Origin: Hypoxylon rubiginosum
Lineage: Eukaryota; Ascomycota; Sordariomycetes; Xylariales; Hypoxylaceae
DNA length: 64,000 bases
Direction: 5' to 3'
Assembly (NCBI GenBank): GCA_902806565.1
Contig: CADCXA010000009.1
Coordinates: forward strand, 434,001 to 498,000
The position numbers and the translations under genes were made by a program. Position 1 is the first letter of the stretch, and every line of letters starts with the position of its first letter. Below are positions 50,801-61,946 of the stretch, one piece after another. The notes beneath the pieces are model-generated. The model searched no databases and was not told the origin of the DNA. It saw nothing but the letters and a program-made list of their open reading frames with translations.

Positions 50801-50950
50801 ATTTTAAATATTTATATAATTTATATATTTAAAGTGGTTTATATTTTAAAAAACTTTTAATTTAATTTTATATTTAGTTTAAATTTTTAAAAACTAAGTT
50901 TTTTATATTATTTTTTTATATTTATATTATTTTTTAAATAAATATAATAA
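50801..50950 (+). repeat. Right outer direct repeat, fully mutated
   Basis: Partner of 26894-27043. Almost all C and G bases of the left copy are T and A here. Survivors are the G bases of AAAGTGG and TTAG and the C of AACTTTT and AAACTAAG. Confidence 0.85.
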
Positions 50951-51040
50951 AACTTTATAATAAAAATTATAAAATAAAATAGCAGTGATATTATCGTAAA
51001 AAAAGCTATAATTAAAAGGTAAATATTAAGTAAATATATA

Positions 51041-52032
51041 CTTAAAAAGAAACCTTTTTATACCCTTAACTAAGCCCTTATATTAGTTATAACTAATCTT
51101 TTATACAAAGGGTAAAATTCCTAACAACTTCTTTAATACCTTTTATATAGATTGAATTCTGCTAGAGATATTCGCTTACAAGTCAATATTATGTGAAGAT
51201 CGGTGATAAAAATTGCTCCAATTGACACATCACCTCGCTTACCCCCCCCGGGCTCTTTACCATGTAGCCATGTAATAGGACTTACGTGGGTGGACGGGAA
51301 CGACACCGACTTTAGGGTCCCCGGAATATCGGCATAGTCAAAATCGTGCATTGAAATCCTAGTGTACGCCATCTTAATGTCATCTTACATCATCAACAGA
51401 GCTGGCCATATATTAGGTAGATAGGTTGTATTGGCTTCAATGCATGGAGTCCCCGAATGTATCGTCGCGCAGCCCCCGTTTACATTTCCAGTCCTAAGCC
51501 AGCCTTTTCACCGCCAGGTTTCTTATACACACATGCTTTTGCTTTCTTCCAAGAAGTAAATAATCGATGGAAAAAGCCTCGTCAAGGTGTAAGTGCAGGA
51601 CCAGCCTTCAGTTAATGTTACTCTCTCAAGGTTGACTTGGGGTAGAGGTGCTTCTTCGCAGATAAGAATCTCAGCTCTATTGGTTGTCGGTGAGGCCGGC
51701 GTATGCATCTCGGGGATTCAGCTGCGAGCAATTGCGCCACAATATGCAGTCCGGACGAACACCCCCACCCCCTTTTGATATAGGTATCACGAACTGCGGC
51801 TCTTCGGCAATTCTATCTGTTTGGTCCCCGAGCTCTGTAGGACTCTGGATGAAGAAGATACAAATAGGTTCGTCCGTTTAATGAGTGGGGCCGTGAGAGA
51901 TCCGATGGATCAACCGTATTCACCCCTAGATGCGAATTTACCTACCCGACAAGCCACAACCTTACCCCTTTATTCAGATTGTCATAACTTACTGTAGCCT
52001 TCAAGCATCTTCATCGCATAGTATATTCTTCA
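51041..52032. other. Intergenic stretch right of the AT block
   Basis: Base composition returns to normal. Short open frames at 51133-51372 and 51523-51881 show no recognisable motif. Probably the promoter region of the gene at 52033 and degraded flank. Confidence 0.5.
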
Positions 52033-55000
52033 ATGGCTCAGAAGGAGAATCAGAATCCTAAGGAATCCTTTAACTGGATCCGTCGCGAAGCTCGAGGTAA
52101 GATGTTCTCAAACATAGCTCCTTCGGAACCTGGCTAGAGATAGTATTAACTTATAAATAAATAATTACTCCAGGGCCTACATATATCAGCTACTCTGAGC
52201 TTTCCGACAGTCTAGCTTGTTCCTTCGAATTCGGCGAGAATGGCTGTGCGGCGTCCTGCAACTATGGAGGGGAGCTGCTTAACATGAGCGCAACGGATGA
52301 GGAGCAAGGCATCATCTTTGCTCATGGGAACTTCGAGAGCACCTATTATGCCTCTCTTGCCCGCGCGCAGAGACACGATGGCGGAAAAGCAACATTCGGG
52401 CTTGGAATCGCTGTGAATCAGGACCCGCTCCACACGGCCGCCTCGTCAAATGAAAATAGTCGAGACTCTAGATTAGAGCTCGGACAAATGACGGAACGGG
52501 GTTGTTTCAACTACCGCTGGCCATATAATGAATATGCACTGCTGTTGCACGAGAAGAAAGATTCTGGTCCTAAAGAAATAGGAACAGTAAGTGTCCCAAC
52601 TATTACTCTACCTTGGTGGTAGTTTGAATCGTGGGCCACCAGCTTGGAAAGGCTAACTGCTAACCTCAACTACTTGTAGTGTGCACGAGTCTCGTTTGTG
52701 AAAGATGACATCCTCTACCAAGTAACACGGCTTGAGAAAGAATGCCGTCCAGAAGCCAACATATATCACTACGTCCCATGGAGCGTCAAAGTAGCCCTAG
52801 CCGTCGGGGGGCCAATAAACTTTGCCGCGTTCAACACAGAAGATTCATCTACGACATCCAAAGTCGATGAGCCAGTGGAGCATGACATACGACAGCACTT
52901 GCGGGTCTCCAAAGGTTTGGCAAGTCAGTTAGAGATCCGCGTGAGCCAACTTAGCGGTGATAAGTATGATCCATTATGCTTGGAATGGCCAGAAAACAAA
53001 GACGACGAGAGCACAGCGGAAGGGCCATGTTATGCATTCGCAGATTTACCAGATGGCAAGCGACCGCTGACGTTAATCGCCGAGTTTCGACTACGAAAGG
53101 TTGACAGTCAATCGCCACCTTGGCCGGAAACACCTACTTCAGCGGAAATTTATGACCATCTTGGTGTCTATCCATACAGCCGGATGGCAACGGGAGTAAT
53201 GTGGGAAACGATATTCCTGAAGAGGGAACAAGAGTCAAATTATTTCTCCGAACTGCCCGAAGCTAACCTTGTCGGGCGCTGCGTTGAGAAAATACTGACC
53301 GTCGACCTGGTTCCTACGGCGTTCAAAAACAACGCAAATCTTGAATTTGAGGAAATGGGACCGCTGACTCTTGTGAGCAACTTATTCCTCAGACCAAGTA
53401 TCAACTTAGAGTCTTTCTTGTATGTGGCCCATTTCTACGTGGTTATATAAATATCATTTGCTTACACCTCCACTGCTTAGCTGGAAAATACGGTTTCTTG
53501 TCAAGACCTACCGATTCCTTGCTACTTTCAAGCAGCTTTGCTCGAAGGATACTTCTCCAGAATCATCATCAAATGAAGGCTCCGACGGAATGGACGAAGC
53601 ACATCTTCACTTGATTGCTCCCAACGCCCCGAAGATAGAGTCCTATCATTACGGAGCGAAGTCTGCCTGGAACAGGACTGAAGTCATAGAAAATACTGTT
53701 AGTTGGCAAATGGATCGGCTCCAAGAAAGCATAGAGCGATCTGTTGCATATCTGGCCAGAATTTTTATCCAGCCAGGCACGCAGGCGAATCTATCACCAT
53801 TCACATCGACAATGTCACAATCAAATTACTACTACGTAATGATGACCTTGTGGTATGTTGTCAAAAGATGCGACCCTTTCGAGTTCGCGTGGAGGTGGGT
53901 CGAGACCGACGGTATGAAATCATGGCCTTCAGATGATTGTCTCCTTGCTCATTGCCTCCCAACGGACTACTTACTACCGAAGGACAAGGAAAAAGAAAAG
54001 GTAGCATTCTTAAAGTGGTACCACTACACGTCAGTTTGGAACCTGTGTGTAAGAAAGAAAAGGAATCTTCTCCCAAAAGCTTGGAAGGTGAAAAATCTGG
54101 ACATGAAGGTTAACCTCTTGGAGAGAGACGCTAGGAGGGTAGCAGCCGCAAAGCTCTCAGGTTGTCAACCTTATTCTGCCGAAGACGAGATTCTTGACAG
54201 ATTGGGGTTTCTAGCTGAGCCTCTCAATGCTGAGTACTGGAAACGTCGAGCAGGGTCGGTTGCGTCACTCACAGTGAGGCGAATTCTGGATCGAGATTTC
54301 ACGCGGTACATTCACCCAGGTCGTTACTCTGATGGAGAACCGGGCCAGACTTGTGGTCCTTGGGAAATATACGCTCTCTGCCACCACAGTCGACTGTTGG
54401 TAGAGAACTACCAGTACAGCAAAGATGATACTAGAACCAGAAGGCGAAAAGCCGAAGATGCCGAAATTTGCCGACGGGAACTATCTATATTCCTGAATGG
54501 GGAGGCCTGTCTCATCCCGTGCTGGGAGAGAACAAATATGGCATCCTTTCAATCAGAAGCAACAAGTGTTCTAGCTTCCACCTTGCTAGGAGTTTGTCAG
54601 AAAGACCTTCTTTGGGCTAGGCCGACAGATGAAAGCTCAGAGCCGCATCCAAACTCTAAGAAGCAAGACATGGGACTCGACACACACAACGGACTACCAA
54701 TGGAAACGCTTCTAGTCAGACTAGAAGCCCTACAAAAGGTCAAAACTACAGCGCCACCAGCAATTGAATGGATGAGATATAAGCCACCGCGTCAGTATCA
54801 TCACTCGGACTTCTTCAACTCTCTGGATGACACACCGGAATTGTTTGAGCATTCCAGAACAGTTGAACGGTTCCTTTCCTCCTCGCTAAATATCCACAAA
54901 CGGTACATCAACGGGGAGCATCTGTCGGAATTAAGTGAAGAAAACATCTCACTTATGCTAATAGACCACAAGCTCAAAATCATCGACTTGAAAGCCAGTG

Positions 55001-56853
55001 ACCCCGAGCCACTCGACGATCATAATTGGCAGGGGTATAAATGTGAAACCTCAACGGTTACGGAGAACAGAAGTGGAAATCCTGAACAGAGTGGAACGGT
55101 AATGACAAATCTTGATATGACGAAAAAACTATCAGATAGTGTAAGCAATTCTCGAAGCCTATAACATATGTGTCGGATGACGAGATTGACCTTCTCTAGC
55201 TTGTCGACCAGGAAGTCCAGCATCGTACCATCATATTGCCAACGTAAGTTCCCCGTAAGCCATGCTGAATTTACGCAATTTGTTAAACTATTCTTTAGGT
55301 CTTCGAATAGAGTATTTGTCGACTTTCGTCTCCTCGCTCTCTTCTCTTGTGTTATTCATGTTGATTCTATGGACTGCTTTATCAACCATCAATCTCGATT
55401 CCCCGACTTCTCATGTCAAAAGGGAAACACTTGGGTTACTCGAATAACTCTACGGAGTTGGTCTAAGTCAAACATCACCATAGATGACTATAATGAGAGA
55501 AAAAAACGAGCAGGAACTTCCGAAAGCACGACGACACTACCGGGATCCATCGGTGAGGAAGACGTGCAGATCTTGTTACCGTCTACTCTCCATAAGTCAC
55601 TTCAAAGTATCAACGAAGCCGCCTTCACGAAAGAAAAACAAAATCCAGGCATTGTAAACTTGATAGTATCTTCTATAGTTCTGTCCACAAACAGCTTTGG
55701 CGACTTTAGTCAATGCACTATCATCTCGGAACTCCTCGATCAAGAAGACGTCGAAAAGCGGTGCAAAAGCATTTGGGAGAAATTCATACATCAGCCACAG
55801 ACGGCCCGCTGTCTGGCCTTCTTGGCTATCTTGGGATTACTATGCCAAAAGATGGCGGATGACTATCGAAGGGCTATGAAGTATTTCATACAGACCACCA
55901 AGATTGACGTAAGTAAGCGAGAGGCGTGTCAACTCCATACACTAACATTAACCAAGCGAGACTCTATTTTCGATGGGAACCGTTTTCTGCAAGGGTCAGA
56001 TTCGCTCTCCCAACTTCAACTAAGCTTATGGAGCCTAGAGTCGCTGTTCAAGCTTCATAATAGCCTAGAATCTTCCATGAGATGCATCGAGGAGGCATCA
56101 GTTGAGCTGCGATCTCAGATTCGTTACGTAAGCAGGAAACTCATGTCCTCCATGCCATGTGAATTTGCTAACATTTTCAAATCAGGGACCTGGTAGACGA
56201 AGTGAATGTCTCGAAAGGATGTGTCAGGAGTCGTTAGAGGTATTCGACAGGAATCTAGACAAGCTGTTTGTTTTGAATGCCGAGCTCAACCAAAAGATTG
56301 AGTTGAATAATCGTTACAACGATTCTGTAAGTTCATCGTCTCCAGTAAGTATATCAATCTACAATTGCTCATATAAGCACAGCTCTCGACTATCTTGTCT
56401 CTCGAAGACAGCAAAAACTCAATAAGGCAGAACAGCACTATTCAGAAGCTAACATACTTGACCATTGGTTATCTGCCCATCGGCCTTATAACAGTACGTA
56501 TTCAGAGAGTACTTCTACTTGTATAGGTACTCACAATAATCTAGGGCATTTTCGCAATTCCTTCAGATCAAAATGTTCTCATACCAAAAATGGGACTCAG
56601 GGGGTATGTTGCCAGCGTTGTTGGCTTATTTGTCATAACGTTCTTGGTCGCCATGTATATGGGACGGCTTCTAGAGAGCTTCAAGAAGTTGACGACACCC
56701 AACCCCTCCCCGAGTGGTGCTGGAGGGGGCTCTCCCCCGAGTGTCAGTAGTGGGAGCTCAGGGGACTCGGGGAGATTCCCGAGCAGGCCAAGCACCTTGT
56801 CGAGTAGGTCCCGCCGAACAATTATCGACGTGGAACAAGGGAAAGGGGATTGA
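52033..56853 (+). CDS. Large protein with CorA-like two-helix C terminus
   Basis: Nine exons (52033-52096, 52174-52586, 52680-53419, 53481-55140, 55200-55243, 55299-56127, 56186-56326, 56383-56493, 56545-56853) join in frame to 1,436 residues. Residues 1-1300 are soluble, with no named domain I recognise. The end of this part contains a helix (SLEVFDRNLDKLFVLNAEL) and EDSKNSIRQNSTIQKL, which leads straight into a first membrane helix LTYLTIGYLPIGLITGIFAI (about 1320-1340), a short loop, and a second helix (about 1354-1375), then a serine/proline-rich tail. This end has the layout of CorA/ZntB divalent-cation transporters and the many fungal proteins that borrow it. The GMN motif that follows helix 1 in true CorA is missing, so transport is doubtful. 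The small exon at 55200-55243 is the least certain part, and two separate genes are possible. Confidence 0.7.
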
Positions 56854-57149
56854 AGTTGGGATGGTAGTTGACTGACTACCTAAGATACCTCTATCAAGTT
56901 TCATAACAAAATCTGCCATCTTAATTTCTAATCTCTCATACGCTACCATATCACCGAGAACGGCTTTCGGATAACAATTTCTGAAGCCTGACGTACTGGA
57001 AGGGGCGTTGCAAGCCAGGCGGAATCAGCGTCGTCTCATAACTACTAGGATATGGTATACCTGCCTAGGTAGAATTGAGTATAACAAATATTTCTCTCCA
57101 AGCAGTCAAGCTCACCAGCGTAGGCCATAGAGCACGAAAATGTTAGTCT

Positions 57150-57571
57150 AGTGAGACTCTTCCTCGACAACAGCGCTGATGCAAATTTCCCAGGTTTTGC
57201 TATACACCATGTGCATCAAGGAGGACCCGCGTTGTTCAAAGCCGCGGAGAGACAACTGGCCGAAATGCTAATACGAAAAGCCGACCGCGTCGAATCGAAA
57301 AGAGCTCTGGGCCTCGCCGTGGGTCGGCAGTATATTGCGACGATCGAACGGTGTCCGGTGCGTTTTTAAAAGAGAGATAAGCCTCGTCTTACTCCTCCGT
57401 GGGCTAATGGTCTCTGCTTTTCAGACCCCATATCGATCGGAACCGGAAGAGTTCATGCCCCCGCTCGTTCGGGTGGTTAAACACGGAAACATAGACCTAG
57501 TTCGGTTAGTGCTCTTGCACGGGACGGATGCTAAAGTCGGCTACCACGATTCTTGGGTTGGATCTGCTTGA
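57150..57571 (+). pseudogene. Ankyrin-repeat gene remnant
   Basis: The sequence reads VRLFLDNSADANF, AEMLIRKADRVESKRALGLAV and, after a likely intron (about 57360-57424), PLVRVVKHGNIDLVRLVLLHGTDAKV, each an ankyrin-repeat pattern. No start codon in a suitable place exists; the first frame opens right after a splice-acceptor-like CTAG. It stops after about 1.5 further repeats. It is the internal piece of a longer ankyrin protein, truncated on both sides. Ankyrin proteins are common partners or neighbours of HET-type genes. Confidence 0.65.
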
Positions 57572-58088
57572 GATAAACCAAGGATAGGAGAACATATATG
57601 TGACCTTCGTATTTCTTTTGACTCCTAGTGCTATACTGACTCGTGTATAGACATCAATTGAGCGTGTTTGAGTTAAGGAATGTTGTGGGTATATGAATTG
57701 GATACTCCGAGCAGCATCAGATCCCCGCCCTACCTACCTACCTCGTTCAGAGAGCTGAAGTGGCTGTGGCAGGATGTGGGAGCACGACATAGACTAGTGA
57801 TCTACACTGCATTTATACCGTTTTATGCCTATAATATGAGTGGATTGCTTCTATTTTAATAATTATAAGCGCCATGGCCGCCTAAACCAGATCTTTTGAC
57901 CTAGGCGAAGCTATGGAGATGGAGTGTAGCACAGCAGGTCGGTGAGGAAATACCTTAATCATATCATATCTTCGTATTGCGACTCCAGACTTTTGTAAAA
58001 ATTTACTACTGATGTTTTCTTAAAACTACAATTCCTCTAGTTCACCATACACTTGGGCATTGGCTCGGAAATTCGAAAACCAGGCGCG
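57572..58088. other. Intergenic stretch
   Basis: Spacer with CCTACCTACCTACC at about 57729 and an AT-rich part at 57830-57870. No coding feature is seen. Contains the promoter of the lectin-like gene. Confidence 0.5.
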
Positions 58089-59479
58089 ATGGAAAATTAC
58101 AGCACGCTTGAAGTCCGATACGACCAGTCTGGTGATCCATACTCGGTTTTTGAACCTAGCAAAGAACCGCCTGAGCCTGTATTCTCAACTCAATCCGAAT
58201 CTACCTACGCATGCGACACCGCACCTTCTAGCGTGTCACAGAGTAGCCCGAAACCATGCCGAATTTGGGGAATGCGACGACGAGTATTCTACGTGCTACT
58301 GACACTTATCATTTTGATTATCATTGGAGCAATCGCTGGCGGTGTTGCCGGATCGTTAGGAAGCCGGCGGCACAGTATCGAAGCTAATCCGGAGAATGTG
58401 AACAATAACACCACTCCAAATGAAAATACCGGACAAGGTCGAATATTCGTCAATTCTTCCCTCGCAGCTTCAAGTCTTGTAGATGAAGGGGGCAACACTA
58501 TCCGGTCGGTTTTCTTTCAAGATAACTCTGGCGCAATCATCTTACGACAGTGGGATTCCCAGACTACAACTTGGAAAACACGAAATTTGACCAGCTCACT
58601 AATTCGCGATACGAGTCAATCTGATATATGGACCTATCTTGGCACGCCCTTAGCTGCGGCGTCACTCGAATTTGGGGCTAGGCACCATTACGAGACGTGG
58701 GTCTGGTTCTTCACCCCTGATAACGGCATCCAGTTGGTGGGATCGATAGACTCTACATTTACCGAAACAAAGATTAGCATCGATAACTTGCCGCTCACAA
58801 TATACCCTGCTTCCGAGTCCCGACTGGCGGTAGCATGGCAAGGCTGCCCTTCTGATTGCATAGGGAGCTGGATTCTTGCCTTTCAAGACCAGGATGGCCA
58901 AATTGGCATCGCGAATGCTAGCAGCACGTGGCACCTCCAAGCAACGCTCAACGAAATTGTTTCAGTAGGCTCGCCCATGGCTATCGTGCCTCAAGAAAAC
59001 GGAGGCGGTCTCACAAATCTGAGTCTCCTGATCGAAGATTCATCCGATAGTTCAGCTAGGAACTTCCAGTCTTACTCCGTCTCTGGAGATGGTGACTGGC
59101 AAACGAGTATGTATAACCTCCTTCATGGGATATTTCCCTCGCATTAACATACCTATGCATAGATGGGCAAATATTGAATAATCTACCACATGCCTCCGCT
59201 TCACAGCTCGTAGGAACAACATTGTCCAACTACACTCAGCAGTACTTTCTTACGTTGCTTCCTAATGGCACAGTAGCTGGGTTTGTGTTAAACGAAACTG
59301 AAGTTATTAACATTTATCAAGCTGTTGAGTTCACTTCAGGGCCGTCAGTTCATTTCTCCTCGATCGCAACAACTTTAGATGCTACCTTCTACGGTATATC
59401 AAATGACGAGGTATTGGAATATCGGATAGATCCTGGCAATCCAGGTGTTTTCAACTACGTCGGGGTCGTATATACATGA
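58089..59479 (+). CDS. Membrane-anchored protein with probable fucose-lectin-like propeller
   Basis: Two exons (58089-59106, 59163-59479) join in frame to 444 residues. The first real ATG is at 58089. A 65-residue cytoplasmic N terminus is followed by a basic GMRRR and one membrane helix (about 66-90), so the protein is a type II membrane protein. The outer part, rich in N-glycosylation sequons, shows repeated blade-like units: SSLVDEGGNTIRSVFFQDNSG, LAVAWQGC, ILAFQDQDGQIGIAN, YFLTLLPNGTVAGF. This is the look of the fungal fucose-specific lectin (AAL-type) six-bladed propeller found in many ascomycete proteins. Sugar binding is not shown by the sequence; blade ligands are too divergent to score by eye. 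Confidence 0.7.
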
Positions 59480-59690
59480 ACGAAGGCTTGCATAACGGAG
59501 TACTTACCTAAGGCATACGTCTACATATATAGTAAGAGCAGTTATTACGCACTTTAATCGTAGCACTAATGTTCGTTTAGAAATATTCTTATCATTAATA
59601 ACTTGCGTACATCAGAAAGGTACTCAATATGACGTTGATACAATAACTAAACAGTATCTCCTAGCAAAGCCTTGAAGACGTTGATCCAAG

Positions 59691-61127
59691 TTACGACGCT
59701 AAATTCAGTTCGGGGTACTCTGGGAGAACCCACCCGCCTTTGTTCTCGGATTGTGACCAATCAAAGGCTATGTTGACCTTAGACACGGCCCACAGAGCAT
59801 TGCGGAGGATCCAAATGCCCAACTTGGAGGACGGGAAGAAAATGCCAAGGGAAGCCCCAGGAAGCTGCTGGCACTCGGCAATGGGAGGTCGCACGATATC
59901 TTCGTACGCTCTGAGAGCTCCGGGGACGTCGCTGCCGTGTCGCGCCAGCTCCCCTGCGAGCACGTACGCGCCGATAAGACAGCCCGTTGCTCCCATGCCC
60001 GTGAAGGGACTTGGACAGTAACCCGCATCTCCAAGGAGCACAACCCGACCCTTAGAGAGCTGCTTCATTTTAATCTGCCCAATTTCGTGCGCGTAGAAAT
60101 CGTTGCATGATTCCATTCCGCTCATGAACCGATCGTTCTGCCAGCCGGCGTCCCTGAAAGCGTCCGCAAAGGCTTCCTTCTGCCTCTCGATTGATTCCTT
60201 GTACGACTTCTTTAGTTTCTCCGCGTCACCCATGGTGAACAGTAGCACCTGCGTAACTGGGCGGCCACTCGTTCTCGTGATAAGCAACCTTCTACCAAGA
60301 GCATTGAAGGACCTTGCAAGTCCCCCTTCGCCTTCGATCCGCGGGATGCTGAAATACGCTGCTTGTACTCCGAGAGGGTTCCATGCTGCGTCGCTGACCT
60401 CTTGACCGAAGGCCAATCGTCTGGTTTTCGAGCCCTGTCCATCTGCAGCTACTACCAGATCGTAATGTTTCTGTTGTCCATCCGAGAAAGTAACATCTAC
60501 ACCATCATCGTTTTGGTTGAGTTCAGTAATGGTCTTGTCAAACTCGTAGGCCAAGCCACCCCCTTTTCGCAACGTGTGCTTCAATTTCTCATACTGTTCG
60601 AGGCCAGCCTTGTACAGTACGTTCACGAGGTCGCCACGCATAATCTCGTACTCAGACGTCAAAGTTATCCGTCGCTGGCCCGAGGGACTGATACCGAACA
60701 GTGCCAGTGGCTTTCCGTCCGAGTCCAGGATCTCGAGCCCGGTTTCGTTGACACAGTGTGCCTTGACAGTGTCCAGGAGAGCCATCTTTCGCAGGACGTC
60801 AACCCCTTGGTTCTTCAGATCAATCTGCTGTCCGGTTGTACGCAGCGAGGGGGACCGCTCCACTACTGTGATCTTGTGACTAGGATCGGAACCTTGTAGG
60901 AGCATTGCAAGAGCTGGGCCACATACTCCTGCGCCCACAATGAGGACGTTGAGGGGCATCCCTACGGACGATTGTAGGGTTTTCTGACGGACTTCACTGA
61001 GGTTATGCTTTGCTGAGTTTGTGGTAAAGAACCGACAAGCCGGCTGGAAAGTGCGTTGATTATAGATATATTCTGCTTTTCGGCCGATTCGCAGAAGTGT
61101 GGGTGTGAACCGTGAGATTCGCTGCAT
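59691..61127 (-). CDS. FAD-dependent monooxygenase with N-terminal presequence
   Basis: A single exon. I chose the ATG at 61127 (478 residues); an in-frame ATG at 61214 would give 507, and the enzyme core starts at an ATG at 60959. The TATA-like element at 61224-61235 would place the transcript start downstream of 61214, which favours 61127. The core has the Rossmann motif VLIVGAGVCGPALA, the DG motif (VVAADGQGSKTR) and the FAD ribityl-binding motif VVLLGDAGYCPSPFTGMGA, as in PF01494 aromatic hydroxylases and TetX-like enzymes. The first 40 residues are rich in Arg, Ser, Thr and lack acidic residues apart from one Glu, ending in ACRFFTTNSA, like an R-3 mitochondrial cleavage site. Substrate unknown. 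Confidence 0.82.
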   Translation of the reverse strand: MQRISRFTPTLLRIGRKAEYIYNQRTFQPACRFFTTNSAKHNLSEVRQKTLQSSVGMPLNVLIVGAGVCGPALAMLLQGSDPSHKITVVERSPSLRTTGQQIDLKNQGVDVLRKMALLDTVKAHCVNETGLEILDSDGKPLALFGISPSGQRRITLTSEYEIMRGDLVNVLYKAGLEQYEKLKHTLRKGGGLAYEFDKTITELNQNDDGVDVTFSDGQQKHYDLVVAADGQGSKTRRLAFGQEVSDAAWNPLGVQAAYFSIPRIEGEGGLARSFNALGRRLLITRTSGRPVTQVLLFTMGDAEKLKKSYKESIERQKEAFADAFRDAGWQNDRFMSGMESCNDFYAHEIGQIKMKQLSKGRVVLLGDAGYCPSPFTGMGATGCLIGAYVLAGELARHGSDVPGALRAYEDIVRPPIAECQQLPGASLGIFFPSSKLGIWILRNALWAVSKVNIAFDWSQSENKGGWVLPEYPELNLAS

Positions 61128-61223
61128 GTCGGAACTGAACGGAACAAGATAAGAATATGTAAGATGATATTGAAGGACAGAGAGGATCAAACAGCAAAAT
61201 GAGTTCGACATCATAGCTACACA

Positions 61224-61235
61224 TTATAAATATAT
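61224..61235 (-). promoter_or_regulatory. TATA-like element of the monooxygenase gene
   Basis: CATATATTTATA on the minus strand, 10-20 bases before the upstream ATG (61214) and about 100 bases before the ATG at 61127; it helps to decide the start. Confidence 0.4.
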
Positions 61236-61946
61236 GAAAATTATCTAAGTTGTCCGTCGTCCGCTATGCCCGTTCTGTTGCTCCTTAGCCCCGCAAAAGG
61301 CCGTCTACGACCGCTTACGGCCGCACTTAGACCGAGAGCAAGGTAGTGGAGCGCCCGGACATATGTAACTAAGACGTAACAAGTTCGACGGCATTTCAGT
61401 GGATATTTATTGGTTATAGACGAGATAAGGACGGAAAGAAAAGGAAAGATAGAGTTAAACTATGCCAGTTAGATTGCATCGTCACGGACTGTGCAACTTA
61501 TAGTGAACAAGATGTAAGGCAGTTCACAGAAAATTCCATCTCCTCTCTAATATGCACTGCGTAACGTATAAATTCTCCCAACTCTTCATTGTTCTATGGG
61601 AGTTCCTATAAGAGGCTAGAATGAGGCTATTCAGACCCATTCCAATGCTTATTGAGTTGCTATACGGCGCTGTCGAGGGGTGGGCCGACTCAGGGGGTTG
61701 TGTCAGGGGTTACTATAAATGGCCAAGCATATCACTACTAAAATGGGTTAGCAACGTGATGGATATGCATATGCTGGTCTCTGCTGGCATCAGCAATCTA
61801 CATAGATTCTCTGGATGATAAATCCTACGCATTGACTCGTGGTAAACTGTGATTGTTCTACTGACCTAATGTCGAACACGATGACCTGTTAGTTACACCT
61901 TACCAGCGTAGGTGGTGGAATTAATACATGCATCACTTGCCATATC
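61236..61946. other. Divergent intergenic region
   Basis: Separates the monooxygenase and HET genes. A 65-codon frame at 61621-61818 has no recognisable features. GCCG-rich repeats of TACGACCGC type occur at 61303-61335. Confidence 0.5.

Larger units (their letters stand above)
26894..50950. mobile_element. Outer element (about 6 kb) interrupted by two insertions
   Basis: The terminal direct repeats are 26894-27043 and 50801-50950. Subtracting the two inner elements (31511-43703, 12,193 bases; 43828-49630, 5,803 bases) from 24,057 leaves about 6.06 kb, a normal length for a fungal LTR retrotransposon. Coding content is destroyed. The LTR class is inferred from direct repeats and size only. 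Confidence 0.5.
26991..51040. other. 24-kb AT-rich block mutated by RIP
   Basis: Base composition changes sharply at about 26,991 and returns to normal by about 51,050. Inside, G and C are only a few per cent, stop codons fill all frames, and no start-to-stop open frame of 60 codons exists on either strand. The remaining C bases are mostly in ACT, ACC, GCT or ACG contexts; CpA is very rare, the pattern left by repeat-induced point mutation of both strands. Repeat pairs inside identify it as nested transposable elements. Such blocks are usually heterochromatic; a centromeric or subtelomeric setting cannot be judged from this window. Confidence 0.92.
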
